Below are positions 1-12,097 of a stretch of DNA of 64,000 nucleotides, piece by piece. The stretch covers positions 85,403,256 through 85,467,255 of the forward strand of contig NC_088911.1 in NCBI RefSeq assembly GCF_963576675.1, written 5' to 3'. The first letter of the stretch is position 1; every line of letters starts with the position of its first letter. Both the position numbers and the translations under genes were made by a program. This DNA is from Euphorbia lathyris (Eukaryota; Streptophyta; Magnoliopsida; Malpighiales; Euphorbiaceae). The notes under the pieces are model-generated. The model searched no databases. It was not told the DNA's origin and was given only the letters and a program-made list of their open reading frames with translations.

Positions 1-35
1 TGGATATGTGGTTCAATTTGTGGCATCCCATCAAG

Positions 36-705
36 TAGGGCTGTAAATGAACAGAGCCGCTCATGAGCGGCTCGGTGATCGGTTCGATAAAAGCTCAGCT
101 CGATTCGGCTCGATTTGTAAACGAGCCGTTCGTGAACACGATTTACTGGCTCGGTTCGTAAACGAGCCAAGCTTGAGCAGGCCAAAGCTCGGCTCGAAAG
201 CTTGCGAGCAGGCTCGATTAGAACATTTATGAACAAATTTTAGTTTTGTAGAAAACTATATAGTTTTGTGTTAGTTCATAAATATCTAAACTTGATATTA
301 TTTCATTTGCTATTAGATGAGTTCGTTCACAAACATAATAAATGAGTAATAGACGAACTATTTGTAAGCATCTTGTTTATTTATTCACGAACTTTGCTTG
401 TGAGCTTGTTTATGTACACAATTAAAGAGTTATTTGCGAGCAAACTTCACAAATATAATTAACATTTTACTCACAAACAATTCATGGTTAGATAATTTTC
501 TTAATGAACCAAATCCAAAAGATGATTTTGGGCTCGAAACAAGCTCGAAGCTCGGTTCCAGCTCGTTGAGCAAGCCAAAGCTCGGCTCGGGCTCGGCTCG
601 TTAATTTTATAGCAAGCTCGGCTCGGGCTCGTTCTCGTTAATTTTATAGCGAGCCGAGCTTGAACATGCCAAAGCTCGGCTCGGCTCGGCTCGATTACAG
701 CCCTA
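36..705. mobile_element. hAT-type MITE, 670 bp
   Basis: The ends are inverted repeats starting TAGGGCTGTAA, and an 8-bp target duplication CCATCAAG lies at 28-35 and 706-713. An 8-bp duplication with a TAGGG terminus is the hAT signature. Both subterminal regions are rich in GAGCCGAGCTCG-like repeats, while the middle is AT-rich. There is no transposase, so it is non-autonomous. The short ORFs inside are products of the repeats. Confidence 0.9.
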
Positions 706-713
706 CCATCAAG

Positions 714-2000
714 GTTCAATTTTGTCTCATGAAATTAATTAAACATTATTTTGTCTTACTAAAATTATTATATCAAAATTTCCTATATTTTTGTTCAAAA
801 TCTGATTCCGGAATCCACTTTCAGGAACCGAAATGAAGAATACATAACTCACCGCCATTAACATTAGGAACGGAGTAAGAAATACATAACCTTAGTAATC
901 GGGTTTTCATTTGCAAATGGTTTTAATTGTACAAAATGCCATCAGTAATTAATTAATAACCAACTATACATAGTGCGGTGCGGTGTTTCTTTCTTCCCTC
1001 TGTGGCTGACTTATTTCAAAATATTTCAAAGATAATAGCAGGGGAGGGGAGGGGACATATTATCAATAAGTTGTTATATTTCAACCAATTAATGTATTCA
1101 AGCGTACGAAGAGAAAAGGATGATCTCAATATATAATGCCTCCAATTAGGAGAGTTCTTTCTTAATTTCTCCAATTCCATTATATTTCTTTGGTGGCTAG
1201 ACAAAAAAAGTCAGAGTGCACCATCCAAAAAAAGAAAAGAAAAACTAGAAATTGGATTAACCAAACCCAATAAACTAATGTATGGGTTTCCCATTTCCAA
1301 AATCAACAGTTTCTGTTTAGATTTTTAGGTGCCCAAAATCCCCATAGCGGAACCAGAACCTAAATTAAGTCGGGATTTAAATATTTAATAATAAATTTTT
1401 ATAACATTAAAAATATTATATCACGTAAAATTTAATAATTTTTAACACAATAATTTGGGAGGCTAATTTTAACCGTGCGGTTAATAATATATGTTTATTT
1501 TTTTAATGATAAAGACATATTAAAAATGAATTTAAAAGTGTTATCAAAATATAAGTGGGTTGCTATACCGCCACTTTTTTCCTACTTACCGCTCTCATTT
1601 GGACTTTTTTGCCATTTTTTATAATTTTGATCAAAAACTATAAATTCTCTCTCCAAAATACGAACCCGAACAACAATAATTAAAATTATGAAAATAATTG
1701 ATATGTGACAACCCGAACGAACATAATGCATATTTTCCGTGACGATTTTGTATTTTTCGTTACAAAAAATTAGAGAATTTTATATTTTTTTGTCACAAAA
1801 AATTGAATGATTTAACATTTTTCGGCACTAAAAATATTAAAATTATGCCTAGGCCCAATTTTAGCCTAGGCGGGTTGCGGACCCACCCAGCCAATGGTTT
1901 GGGAGGGTGAAACACCTGCCCATCCAATGGCTTGGGCGGGTGAAACACCCGCCCAGCCAATGTCGTGGGCGGATGTCGTGGGTAAATAGCGACATTCAAA
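714..2000. other. AT-rich intergenic stretch, no gene seen
   Basis: I find no coding signal on either strand. The stretch is AT-rich with short purine and pyrimidine runs. The only structured part is a GC-richer minisatellite near 1888-1985, listed separately. Confidence 0.6.
1888..1985. repeat. 33-bp minisatellite, about 3 units
   Basis: The phrase CCAATGG recurs at 1891, 1924 and 1957, a period of 33 bp. The units share GGGCGGGTGAAACACC-like cores and the last one is degenerate. A CCTAGGC inverted pair lies just upstream. ORFs across it on both strands are repeat artefacts. Confidence 0.75.
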
Positions 2001-2811
2001 GGGTAAATAATTATAAGGTCCTCATTTTTTTACTCAACACGCTAGTAAGTCCATCATATTATTATAAGGTCCTTAAGTATTATCTTAATCAATTCTTTAG
2101 TCCTTCCATTTGTTTTTTATAAATGAAAGTCCAAAATTACTCCTAGTTATATACATAAAAAAAATTTATCTTTTAGTTTCAAATTTAATCTAATTAATTT
2201 TGATGAAGTTTTTAAACTACATATACACCGAAATTAATATACTTCTAAAAATGTATTATTAATTTTCTTAAATTATAATTACTTTTTTCTTTATTTTTTA
2301 ATATAATATCTTTAAACTAACATTAAATATAATTATAATTTTTTTTAAATCATATTTTTTTCTTCATTCAGAAAATTTATTAGAATTGTAAACTTTTTAC
2401 AATGATAGCTTACTCGTATTTTAATAATTTTTGAAATATTTTTCATTCATTTTTTTTGTCAATAAATTTTACGTTATTAAATTAAAATTCTGTAATTATA
2501 TAAAAATTAATAAATCAATTATTTTATATTAGAGTTTATATTGGAGAGATTGTGATTATGAAGGAAAAAAGAGAAAAAATATAAAATATGAAAATAGATG
2601 TTTTATTATTAAAACATAAAGTAAAGGGCAATTTTGATATTTTAAAGTTTATTTAGTATAGTTTGACCATTGATCTAAGTATAAGGACTAATGAGTTAAC
2701 AAAAACAAAAACTGGAGGACTATATAATTATTTTTAAAAACGCAGGGACTAAGTAGTGTATTAGATAGAAACATAGGAACTAAATAGTGTATTAGATAAA
2801 AACACAGGAAT

Positions 2812-4548
2812 TGTCACGTCCGTGACTAAATTTCTAGAATTTATATTAATATATATTATAATTATTGGATGTGTGAAGTTAATTTGGTACTATAAAAAAA
2901 GTTTGGAGTTAATTTGAGGATTTTAGGTGTAAATTAAAAGTTTAGAATAATTTTTAAAAGATTATATAAAGATGGAGGATCAAACGAGATTTTATCCAAA
3001 TTTGGATATATGTTAAAACGGATTCAGAGATGATGCTCATCATCTTTATTTTCTTTTTCTTTTTTCTTTTTCATTCTCTGCCTCTTCGTGTTCTTTGCCG
3101 TTCTTGAACCGTTTCTCCACCGTTTCTTTGATTTACGGAGATTCGACCGTCCGAATCATTCGAAATTGAAACCATAGCATCTTTATCTATAGATCTAAGT
3201 CCTAATCGAAGAGTTTTTGAGTTTCGGCAGTGTTTAGAGAGAAATGGTTTAGACAGAGTTTAGAGGCGAATTGAACGGGTTTGTGGTTTTCAATTAACAG
3301 CCAAGGTAAGTAACTATCAACTATATTTTGAGTTTGATGTATATAAATATATATATAATCAAAGGATTTACAGAAATTGATATTTCAGGGTTTATACGGG
3401 TATTTTGTAAACTTGGGGTTTTTCACGATTTTGCTTTTTATTGTGAAATTACGGTTCAAATGAAGCTAATGATTATGCTTCTATATGAATTTCCTATTTT
3501 ACTTGATTATGTTGATTTAAGGCTTGATTTGATTGATTTACATATATACGTATATGTTTTTGGTTTCAATACAAATCTATATTGAACAAAATGAATTTGA
3601 TGATTTCTTACGAATTGTGTTTGGATTGAGAAATCTGTTGTGGTTATTATTGTTATTATTTTGGATTGAAGTCCAAATATGATTTTTATGATACAAAAGG
3701 GCTAATTGAAGCCAAATGATTTATGGTTATGAAATAGTTTGAAATTTGATTGTGAAAGGATATTTGAACACATTATGATTTTATATCCATCTAGAGTAAT
3801 CCGGATCGGTGGTTTTATATTTGAAGACCATGTTCAGTGAGGGACATGGCCTGTGTACACAGTGTGAAAGACCTATTGGGTATGGCAAAGAAGTGTCGGG
3901 TAAGACCATATGGGATAGGCAATGTTAAGAGACGTCTCGACTATATATGTGGTTATGGATTGATACTTAAGGGGAGAAACTCGAGGATGGATACAACGTT
4001 TTTAAGTTCATTTGGATTATGTTTTCCGTTATGATGGATTTTGATATAAGGTTTTACGTTTTATTGATTACGATTTGGGTTTGATAAAACGCTTATTTGA
4101 TTATACTATTTAATAAGGTTTTGAACTCAAGAGTCGATACAAGATTATATATTTTTGGTGTTTGGTTTACTACTTTGACTATATTATGAACTTTGGTTTT
4201 GAGTATATTTAATAACGTTTTGATTAAATCCTTTTATAAAGGTATATATGTAGCTATGTTAAGTAAAGTTGGTTTTTATAGCGGATAGTTTCTTACTGAG
4301 ATTTTTGTCTCACATTTTTAAATGTTTTAATGTTTTTAGGTGAAAAAGTACATGATAGAGAGAAGGTTACCGCCCAATTAGGCGAGGTTTGGAAATTGGC
4401 TGCTTATTGTTAGAATTATGGTTAGAACTTTGGTATTGCAATTGTAATATAATGATATGTGGATAAATTGGAGACTCCTAAGTATTGATTATTATCTTTC
4501 CATTTCACGCCCGATGCCGATTGAGGTCATTTAGGGCCGGGTGTGACA
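2812..4548 (+). repeat. 5' LTR of the Tekay-like element
   Basis: It starts TGTCACGTCC and ends GGGTGTGACA, giving TG...CA termini with a 7-bp terminal inverted repeat. It is 1737 bp, the same length as the 3' copy. By eye I count about 17 substitutions between the two copies, nearly all C/T or G/A. The 85- and 65-residue ORFs inside occur in both LTRs and resemble nothing I recognise. Confidence 0.93.
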
Positions 4549-4563
4549 GTTTGGTATCAGAGC
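4549..4563 (+). promoter_or_regulatory. Primer binding site, initiator tRNA-Met type
   Basis: TGGTATCAGAGC begins 3 bases after the 5' LTR. It is complementary to the 3' end of initiator tRNA-Met, the usual primer for many plant LTR elements. Confidence 0.9.
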
Positions 4564-6687
4564 TCTAGGTTAAATTCTTCGGACCTAAGGTTGATAGTAA
4601 TTGAGGCATGTCGATATTGGATAATACCGAAGAAATAATTGTTAGTAAATGAGGAATATGAATATTTGGTGATAGCTAAGAAATAGTCGATAGTAATTGA
4701 GGAATATGGATATATGGTGAAAGCTAAGAAATACTTTGACATTTTTCGAGGATTGAGAAAATGAGGGGTAGAAATGAGATTTGATGGTTAGTAAAATATT
4801 GGGTGTATGAAAAATTGCAAATTATTGATATTTGGTGATATGGGTTACATACTTGATATTAAGTATCACTTGGAGTTGATATGTGAGAGTTTAATAGTTA
4901 GCTTACAACCATAGATATATGAGATAGGAGTAAATTATCACTTTGAGCTAGAGATAATAAAGAATTGTCTATATAGGTGCTGTGAGAGAATCAGATTCGT
5001 ATTTGATCTTATGATGTATTTTTCGACCACGTAGAGGTTGAATCTGTCATGGAGTCCTAAATGAAAGTTCTTTATTATTATCTTACGTTTCCAGGGATTT
5101 TTGAATCGCCTTAATTGGACTCCGTATGAAAAAGTTATGCTGAAAACGGCATATGTTGGTCATTTTAGCTTTAAACCAGAATTTGGTTTTTGTTTGATTT
5201 TTCTCCTTAGTGTGACTTGGAATTGATATTTGAGAGTTTAATAGTTGGCTGAAAAATATATATATATCTCAGATGTGAAGTAAAGTTAGGAGACTTTGAA
5301 ATGATATGATGAGTTTTGAAGATAATATATATGTGATTAAGAAAGCGAAGAAAAGTGGAGATGTCAATTAATTGTTTTGGAGGTTGATTAATTGGAGATT
5401 ATTATGATAGGAGTTTAATAAGTTATGAAATCTTAATTGGAATAAATGATATCCGAATTCAAATTGCAGATCTATTGTTGAACTTTATCGGGTTGAGGTT
5501 TAGAATTATTGAGAGTTATATAAATGATGTTTAGAGAGATACCGATGTTAGTGATCAATGAGAAGTAAAGTGGGAGACTATATTTGATGTTTGAGGAAAT
5601 AATTAAGATATGAATTTTGAAGACAAATTTGTCTGATTTTAAACACATTTTGAGGTAGGAAATTAAGTGATAAATATGATATAAGAGGATATATATGTTG
5701 AGAATTGAAGTTTTGTAGTACATATATTGTTAATAGAAGTTATTTTTAGTTGAAGTTTGTGTGATTACGGTTTAAGTTTATATAAGGATCAAATTGAGTG
5801 TTTATCGGTCAAATAAGAAAATCGAATGATATTATAGATTTATTGACTTTTATGGGTGTAAAGATATTATTTGGAGTTTGGAAAAAAAATAACATGTTAG
5901 CTTAATTGATTTTGAGGAGTTAAACAGAGAAGTCTAAGAGTGATGTTGATGTTAAGAGTTTACGAAATGACTCTTATTGATAGGAAATTGTATCATCATA
6001 ATGAGGTCTATATTGGTGATGTTGATGTTGGTGTTTATGAAATGACTCTTATAAGAGTGATAGTGATGTTGATGCTAATGATTGAAGATTATAATATAAA
6101 TAATGATTGGAGTGAAAAATTATAGATACAAATATTGTTATTATGATGAAGTAAGATTATATATGGAGGCAAATCATTATTCGAATTATTTGAAGTTTAA
6201 GGAAAAAATATAATATCATACATATTAGCGGTTCAAAAGTGATATTTTTTTGAAGTCTGTAGAATTTGAAGATAGGTGAAATATAATTGATACATATGCA
6301 ATTGATGGAATCAATTGTAATTTAAATTTATTAAAGTGAGATTTGGTGTATGTTAGGAAAATACGAATATAAAGTGTATCATATCATATAAAATTGAATA
6401 TATGATATTTGAAGTTTTATTGTGGATTTATTGGTGATGGAATTATTAGGTTGACGTTTAGAGTTATTAAGAGATATATTTAAATGATTGTTACAGTGAT
6501 GTGGATATGGATAAATCATTGAGTTAATGGATAAATCATGGAGTTAATGGAAAGAAACATTAGAATTTGTGGTCTTATGATGATTATGAGTAAAGTTGAT
6601 AATTTATAATAATTTTGTGATTTTGGAGATTATTTGAGGAAGAAAATTTAGATTAGAGAATGTGAATTTCGAGGACGAAATTTCTTA
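4564..6687 (+). other. Non-coding interior of the Tekay-like element
   Basis: No gag, protease, RT or integrase motif is visible in any frame. Short imperfect direct repeats are present at about 4590-4735 (around AATTGAGGAATATG) and 5940-6075 (around GTGATGTTGATG), which explain the small ORFs there. Only the packaging and priming ends look functional. Confidence 0.75.
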
Positions 6688-6700
6688 AGGTGGGAAGAAT
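6671..6700 (+). promoter_or_regulatory. Polypurine tract and GAGGACGAAAT box
   Basis: AAGGTGGGAAGAA directly abuts the 3' LTR and would prime plus-strand synthesis. The upstream CGAGGACGAAATTT phrase is the conserved 3' tail seen in Tekay-type elements. Confidence 0.85.
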
Positions 6701-8437
6701 TGTCACGTCCGTGACTAAATTTCTAAAATTTATATTAATATATATTATAATTATTGGATGTGTGAAGTTAATTTGGTATTATAGAAAAAGTTTGGAGTTA
6801 ATTTGAGGATTTTAGGTGTAAATTAAAAGTTTAGAATAATTTTTAAAAGATTATATAAATATGGAAGATCAAACGGGATTTTATCCAAATTTGGATATAT
6901 GTTAAAACGGATTCAGAGATGATGCTCATCATCTTTATTTTCTTTTTCTTTTTTCTTTTTCATTCTCTGCCTCTTCGTGTTCTTTGCCGTTCTTGAACCG
7001 TTTCTTCACCGTTTCTTTGATTTACGGAGATTCGACCATCCGAATCATTCGAAATTGAAACTATAGCATCTTTATCTATAGATCTAAGTCCTAATCGAAG
7101 AGTTTTTGAGTTTCGGCAGTGTTTAGAGAGAAATGGCTTAGACAGAGTTTAGAGGCGAATTGAACGGGTTTGTGGTTTTCAATTAACAGCCAAGGTAAGT
7201 AACTATCAACTATATTTTGAGTTTGATGTATATAAATATATATATAATCAAAGGATTTACAGAAATTGATATTTCAGGGTTTATACGGGTATTTTGTAAA
7301 CTTGGGGTTTTTCACGATTTTGCTTTTTATTGTGAAATTACGGTTCAAATGAAGCTAATGATTATGCTTCTATATGAATTTCCTATTTTACTTGATTATG
7401 TTGATTTAAAGCTTGATTTGATTGATTTACATATATACGTATATGTTTTTGGTTTCAATACAAATCTATATTGAACAAAATGAATTTGATGATTTCTTAC
7501 GAATTGTGTTTGGATTGAGAAATCTGTTGTGGTTATTATTGTTATTATTTTGGATTGAAGTCCAAATATGATTTTTATGATACAAAAGGGCTAATTGAAG
7601 CCAAATGATTTATAGTTATGAAATAGTTTGAAATTTGATTGTGAAAGGATATTTGAACACATTATGATTTTATATCCATCTAGAGTAATCCGGATCGGTG
7701 GTTTTATATTTGAAGACCATGTTCAGTGAGGGACATGGCCTGTGTACACAGTGTGAAAGACCTATTGGGTATGGCAAAGAAGTGTCGGGTAAGACCATAT
7801 GGGATAGACAATGTTAAGAGACGTCTCGACTATATATGTGGTTATGGATTGATACTTAAGGGGAGAAACTCGAGGATGGATACAACGTTTTTAAGTTCAT
7901 TTGGATTATGTTTTCCGTTATGATGGATTTTGATATAAGGTTTTACGTTTTATTGATTACGATTTGGGTTTGATAAAACGCTTATTTGATTATACTATTT
8001 AATAAGGTTTTGAACTCAAGAGTCGATACAAGATTATATATTTTTGGTGTTTGGTTTACTACTTTGACTATATTATGAACTTTGGTTTTGAGTATATTTA
8101 ATAACGTTTTGATTAAATCCCTTTATAAAGGTATATATATAGCTATGTTAAGTAAAGTTGGTTTTTATAGCGGATAGTTTCTTACTGAGATTTTTGTCTC
8201 ACATTTTTAAATGTTTTAATGTTTTTAGGTGAAAAGGTACATGATAGAGAGAAGGTTACCGCCCAATTAGGCGAGGTTTGGAAATTGGCTGCTTATTGTT
8301 AGAATTATGGTTAGAACTTTGGTATTGCAATTGTAATATAATGATATGTGGATAAATTGGAGACTCCTAAGTATTGATTATTATCTTTCCATTTCACGCC
8401 CGATGCCGATTGAGGTCATTTAGGGTCGGGTGTGACA
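6701..8437 (+). repeat. 3' LTR of the Tekay-like element
   Basis: It has the same length and termini as the 5' LTR and about 99% identity by eye. No indel separates the two copies. The difference pattern suggests a recent insertion followed by deamination of methylated cytosines. Confidence 0.93.
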
Positions 8438-8605
8438 GGAATCTTATAATTATTTACCATTTAGTATAGTTTGACCATTGATCTAAGTATAAGGAATACT
8501 GAATTAACAAAAACAAAAACTGGAGGACTATATAATTATTTCTAAAAACGCAGGGATTAAGTAGTGTATTAGGTAAAAACACATGAAGCTTATAATTATT
8601 TACCC

Positions 8606-8985
8606 CAAAAAAAAATAATGGTAACATCTTTTTATAATTATTGAAAAATAAAATTAAAATAAATAAAAACTTTTAAAAAGAAAATGAGGTTGGAGGGAGT
8701 TGAATATAGGATCTCTCAAATGAAAGTAAGCATCCTTAACCATCTCATCTACCTTTAAACATTGAAATAATACTAAATAGAGTCAATATAATTCTTTTCA
8801 AAATACTATCAGACACCATTACTAAAAAAAATTCTCAATTCTCCAGCGGTCTGCCGGAACTCAAACCCAACCTCATAGTTCCGCCCCTGCAAAATCCAAT
8901 AGACTCTGTTAATCGATCCAATATATATAAGTATATTTTTTTATTATTTATTTTTATAAACAAAATTGGGTGACACGTCTTATAA
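8606..8985. other. Intergenic stretch with possible tRNA-derived SINE relic
   Basis: There is no gene. On the minus strand at about 8690-8765, a GAGATGGTTAAGG phrase followed by ATATTCAACTCC resembles pol III A and B boxes of tRNA-derived SINEs. No poly-A or other end is clear, so this is tentative. Confidence 0.35.
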
Positions 8986-9118
8986 GAGCATCTCCAACAG
9001 CCTTTTAAATTGGCTCTTAAGTTAAAATTTGAGGAGAGAGAATGAAAATTCATCTCCAACAGCCTCTTAGTGACTCCTCAAATCACTAAGAGTCTCTCCA
9101 TCCTCTCTATTAATAGAG

Positions 9119-10505
9119 GGGAAAAGTGCAAAAATAAACCTTGTGGTTACACCTGTTTTCGAACATACCCATGTGGTTTAAAAGTTTGTAAAATGGTACC
9201 TTGAGGTTCATTATGTTAGCAAACACATACCAAATTGACTAACGGTGTTAAAAGTCAAAGGGAAAAGCGTTAATTTAGTCCATATATTTATTTCTTTTAT
9301 AAATTAACCCCTATTATTATCTAATTATCATAAACAAACCCCAAAATAAAAAATAAAAATCAATTATAGCATCTTCTCCATCTCTCTAATTTCTTATTTT
9401 TTTTCTTCTTTCTCTCTCTTCTCTGTTAATTTTTCTCTCTCTAAAATCAATGGAACCAAATAAACAACTCATTATTCCACCCTTACACATATCATCCCCA
9501 TCCTTGCAATTTTCATTTCATCGCTGAAAAAAAGCAAATACCAAACACTAATCCCTCAATCGCGGATCCCCGATCAAATTTCACCACTCTTCACCGTCTA
9601 ACATCTTTCCGATCAATTTCAACTATGAACAACAACTCCAATTCCACCGCCGACAAGCGCTGCAATGACGACGACGATGACGAACACCCGAGGTTTGGGC
9701 AACCTTCAACACCACTTTCCGGCAGGTCCAATCGGTGCTTGACCGTAACAGGATTTGATCCAACAAGTGAACGAAAATCACCAGTCGAGAGTCCCCGATA
9801 ATATGGTAGCATCTAATATACACCATGGCTAGAATTACCATTGGAAAAGAAGTTAGTTTCAGAAAAATTTACTGATAAAGCTTGCGGGACAGTCCGAATT
9901 TGATTACGAAAAACAAATTCTTAATCGAAACTCCGATTTCTCCTTCAGATTCTTAATCGAAGCTTGTGGCAAATCTGATATAAAAAATTACTGAAAAACA
10001 GATAAGAAAAAAGGGACCGATCAAATCGAGGAAGACCAAGATTATCCAGAGCTTCACTCAACTACTGAAGCTCTAAATTTGATTACGAAATTGCCAAAAT
10101 TAAGCAAAACTAGGGGAATTACTAATTAAAAAGGGAAGAATTAAATGATGAAAATTAAAGGGGTAATTAATAGGAAGAGAAGAGAGAACTGGCGAAGATC
10201 GTTTTTTCCAAGATTGAAGAACTGAAGATATTTCAAGAGAGATGTGGAGGAAGGTTTAATTGAATTTTATTTTTTATTTTAGGATTTATTTATGATAATT
10301 AGATAATAAAGGGGGTTAATTTATAAAATAAATAAATATAAGGATCAAATTAACTCTTTTCCCTTTGACTTTTAACACCATTAGTCAATTTGGTATGTGT
10401 TTGCTAACAGAATGAACCTCAAGGTACCATTTTGCAAACTTTTAAACCACATGGGTGTTGTTGGAAAACAGGTGTAACCACAAGGTTTATTTTTGTACTT
10501 TTCCC
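9119..10505. mobile_element. Pack-MULE, 1387 bp, with ~250-bp TIRs
   Basis: The ends start GGGAAAAGTGCAAAAATAAACC (left) and its near-inverse (right). A 9-bp target duplication TTAATAGAG lies at 9110-9118 and 10506-10514, which with long TIRs identifies a Mutator-like element. The TIRs extend about 250 bp. There is no transposase. The interior carries captured host sequence, including an ELF4 fragment. Confidence 0.92.
9625..9808 (+). pseudogene. ELF4: Captured, frameshifted EARLY FLOWERING 4 (ELF4) fragment
   Basis: The sequence encodes the hallmark of the DUF1313/ELF4 family. FRQVQSVLDRNR is encoded at 9717-9752, and LIQQVNENHQSRVPDNM continues at 9755-9805 in a frame shifted by what looks like a one-base deletion. 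An ATG at 9625 opens an acidic Asn/Asp-rich N-terminus, separated from the PEVW...F segment by a second frame change near 9687. ELF4 is a small, normally intronless protein of the circadian evening complex (with ELF3 and LUX). Similarity stops after about 9808, so the C-terminal helix is missing. With two frame breaks it cannot make ELF4. The call rests on motif recognition; I could not compare with a database. Confidence 0.85.
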
Positions 10506-10893
10506 TTAATAGAGAGCCTCTCTCCACCTCTTAGTGCCTCCTAACTTCATTTTTTATTAATAATTTATTATTGATGTGTCTCTCTCCTCATGCTATTGGT
10601 AATGTAACAATAAAGAATAATTTTAATAATAAAATAATAAATAAGGAGTGAATATAATGAGTATTGTTGGAGATGATATATCTTAGCCACTCTTAAATCA
10701 CTAAGAGTCAATTATTTATATTATTTTTAAAGAGCTTACTAAGAGTGTGTTGGAGATGCTCTAAATGCATATAGTTACAGTTAATTCATGAGATTCTTGT
10801 TTTGTTTTTGTAAAATTATACTAGTTGTCAACAAGTTTGACAAGTGGAGTATTAAAATTTGAAAACCAATCTTGAATATGCCATTTTTCATTT

Positions 10894-11391
10894 GGGTAAA
10901 TTACACCCATGATCACTGAACTTTACTTAATATAATATTGTGACCACTGAATTTCAATTCTTAACGGTATAGTCACTGAATTTAACACTTTTTAACACCG
11001 GTGACCAGTCAACTTTAACTAACTCCTCAAAATGGCCGTTAACGATCTTAAAATGAAAATATTCAAGAATTAAAGTTGTTCAGAACAACATTTACCACGA
11101 AACCACATTTTTTATTTTCCATAATATGATTTTTTTTGGAACTTTCTCTTTAAAATTTCACTCTCTCTCTCCTAACAAAACAATACTTAAATGACCTCAA
11201 AATGAAAATTTTCAAGAATTAAAGTTCCTTAGAATATTATTAACTCTTCGAATTTTTTTATTTTGAGGTAGTTTTGAAGCATTGGGCGGCCACCGGTGTT
11301 AAAAAACATATTGTCATACCATTAAGAATTGAAGTTCAGTAGTCACAATGTTAAAATGGAAAAGGTTTAGTAGTCATAGTTTAATTTACCC
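10894..11391. mobile_element. Non-autonomous MULE, 498 bp
   Basis: The inverted ends start GGGTAAATTA and are flanked by a 10-bp duplication TTTTTCATTT at 10884-10893 and 11392-11401. The TIRs extend about 110 bp, including GTGACCACTGAA versus GTGACTACTGAA. It is the second MULE within 3 kb. No coding region is present. Confidence 0.87.
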
Positions 11392-11401
11392 TTTTTCATT
11401 T

Positions 11402-12097
11402 TACACAATCCATGTTATTAATAATTTTTAGTGACTGGTTATATTTATGATTTGTGAATATTATTATGTCATATTAATTTATGATTTTATTTAATGAATT
11501 ATATATCTTTAAACTATTAGGAAAAAAAAAGAATATAATTACTTTTTTTAGTGTATTTATTAATGGCTAAAAACTGAAAGAAAAAGATAACTGAAAAAAT
11601 TAATGGTTATTTGACCGAATTTAAATTAATGAACTGATTAATCAACCATGTCACCGTTGAAAAAAAAAAAGTGTTCTCAGAATTTGAATTTTCCTACATA
11701 GAAAGGTCAGTTAAAAAGATCAAACTTTAATCGGCCACATCTATTGTCACATGTTCTAATTTTTTTAGAACATGTGAAAAATAAAAAGAGAAATAAACAG
11801 TGTACAGCGTAAAAGTGTGCCCTGACGGAGCAGAAGGTGAAGCACCCTAGAGCCGCTTTTGGTCTGAACTGTGAGCACAAAAGAATTACCATTCAACAAC
11901 AGTTTTAAGTGTATAATTGATTCACACAAAAATTCAATACATGATTTTTTTTTTTTTTTGAAAGAATTCAATAGATGATCTAATTAATAAAATATATTAA
12001 CAACAAAAGCATATTCAAGCTATATATTAAATGCTCCATTGGTCAATTAGATCATACCTTCAATGGGCTTAGTTAGATGAACTTCTACTACAATGAT
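11402..12097. other. AT-rich stretch, no gene seen
   Basis: A short palindrome ACATGTTCTAATTTTTTAG|AACATGT at about 11751-11776 is the only structure I note. Reverse-strand ORFs here are phenylalanine-rich readings of T-rich sequence. Confidence 0.5.

Larger units (their letters stand above)
2812..8437 (+). mobile_element. Non-autonomous Tekay/Del-like gypsy LTR retrotransposon
   Basis: This is a structurally complete element. The 5-bp target duplication GGAAT lies at 2807-2811 and 8438-8442, the LTRs are both 1737 bp, a tRNA-Met type primer site follows the first LTR and a purine tract precedes the second. The phrase TTTCGAGGACGAAATTT just before the purine tract is typical of the Tekay/Del group of plant chromoviruses, which is the basis for the assignment. 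The 2152-bp interior has no gag or pol, so it must have moved with proteins supplied by another element. It is shorter than usual LARDs and larger than TRIMs. Confidence 0.93.
2001..8605. mobile_element. AT-rich TIR element split by a retrotransposon
   Basis: The left end GGGTAAATAATTATAAG is matched in inverse orientation at about 8590-8605. Without the LTR element inside (2812-8437) it would be about 1 kb. The terminal ~140 bp (from TTTAGTATAGTTTGACC to TTATAATTATTTACC) is present twice, at 2651-2811 plus 8438-8457 and again at 8460-8605. The retrotransposon landed in the first of these two tandem copies. I found no clean target duplication, so the superfamily is open; the GGGTAAAT terminus recalls MULEs. 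Confidence 0.6.
8986..10761. mobile_element. PIF/Harbinger-type MITE containing a Pack-MULE
   Basis: The terminal inverted repeats GAGCATCTCCAACA are flanked by a TAA target duplication (8983-8985 and 10762-10764), the 3-bp pattern of PIF/Harbinger elements. Without the nested MULE the MITE is about 380 bp. Subterminal copies of CTCCAACAGCCTCTTAG and CACTAAGAGTC occur on both sides. Confidence 0.88.

Noticed and set aside
3328..4034. 85- and 65-residue ORFs repeated at 7217-7923
   Set aside because: They are in the two LTRs of the Tekay-like element, so identity is expected. No domain or codon-position bias is apparent by eye.
9591..9841. Minus-strand ORFs of 72-73 residues across the captured fragment
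   Set aside because: They are the reverse complement of the ELF4 fragment, whose plus-strand motifs are specific.
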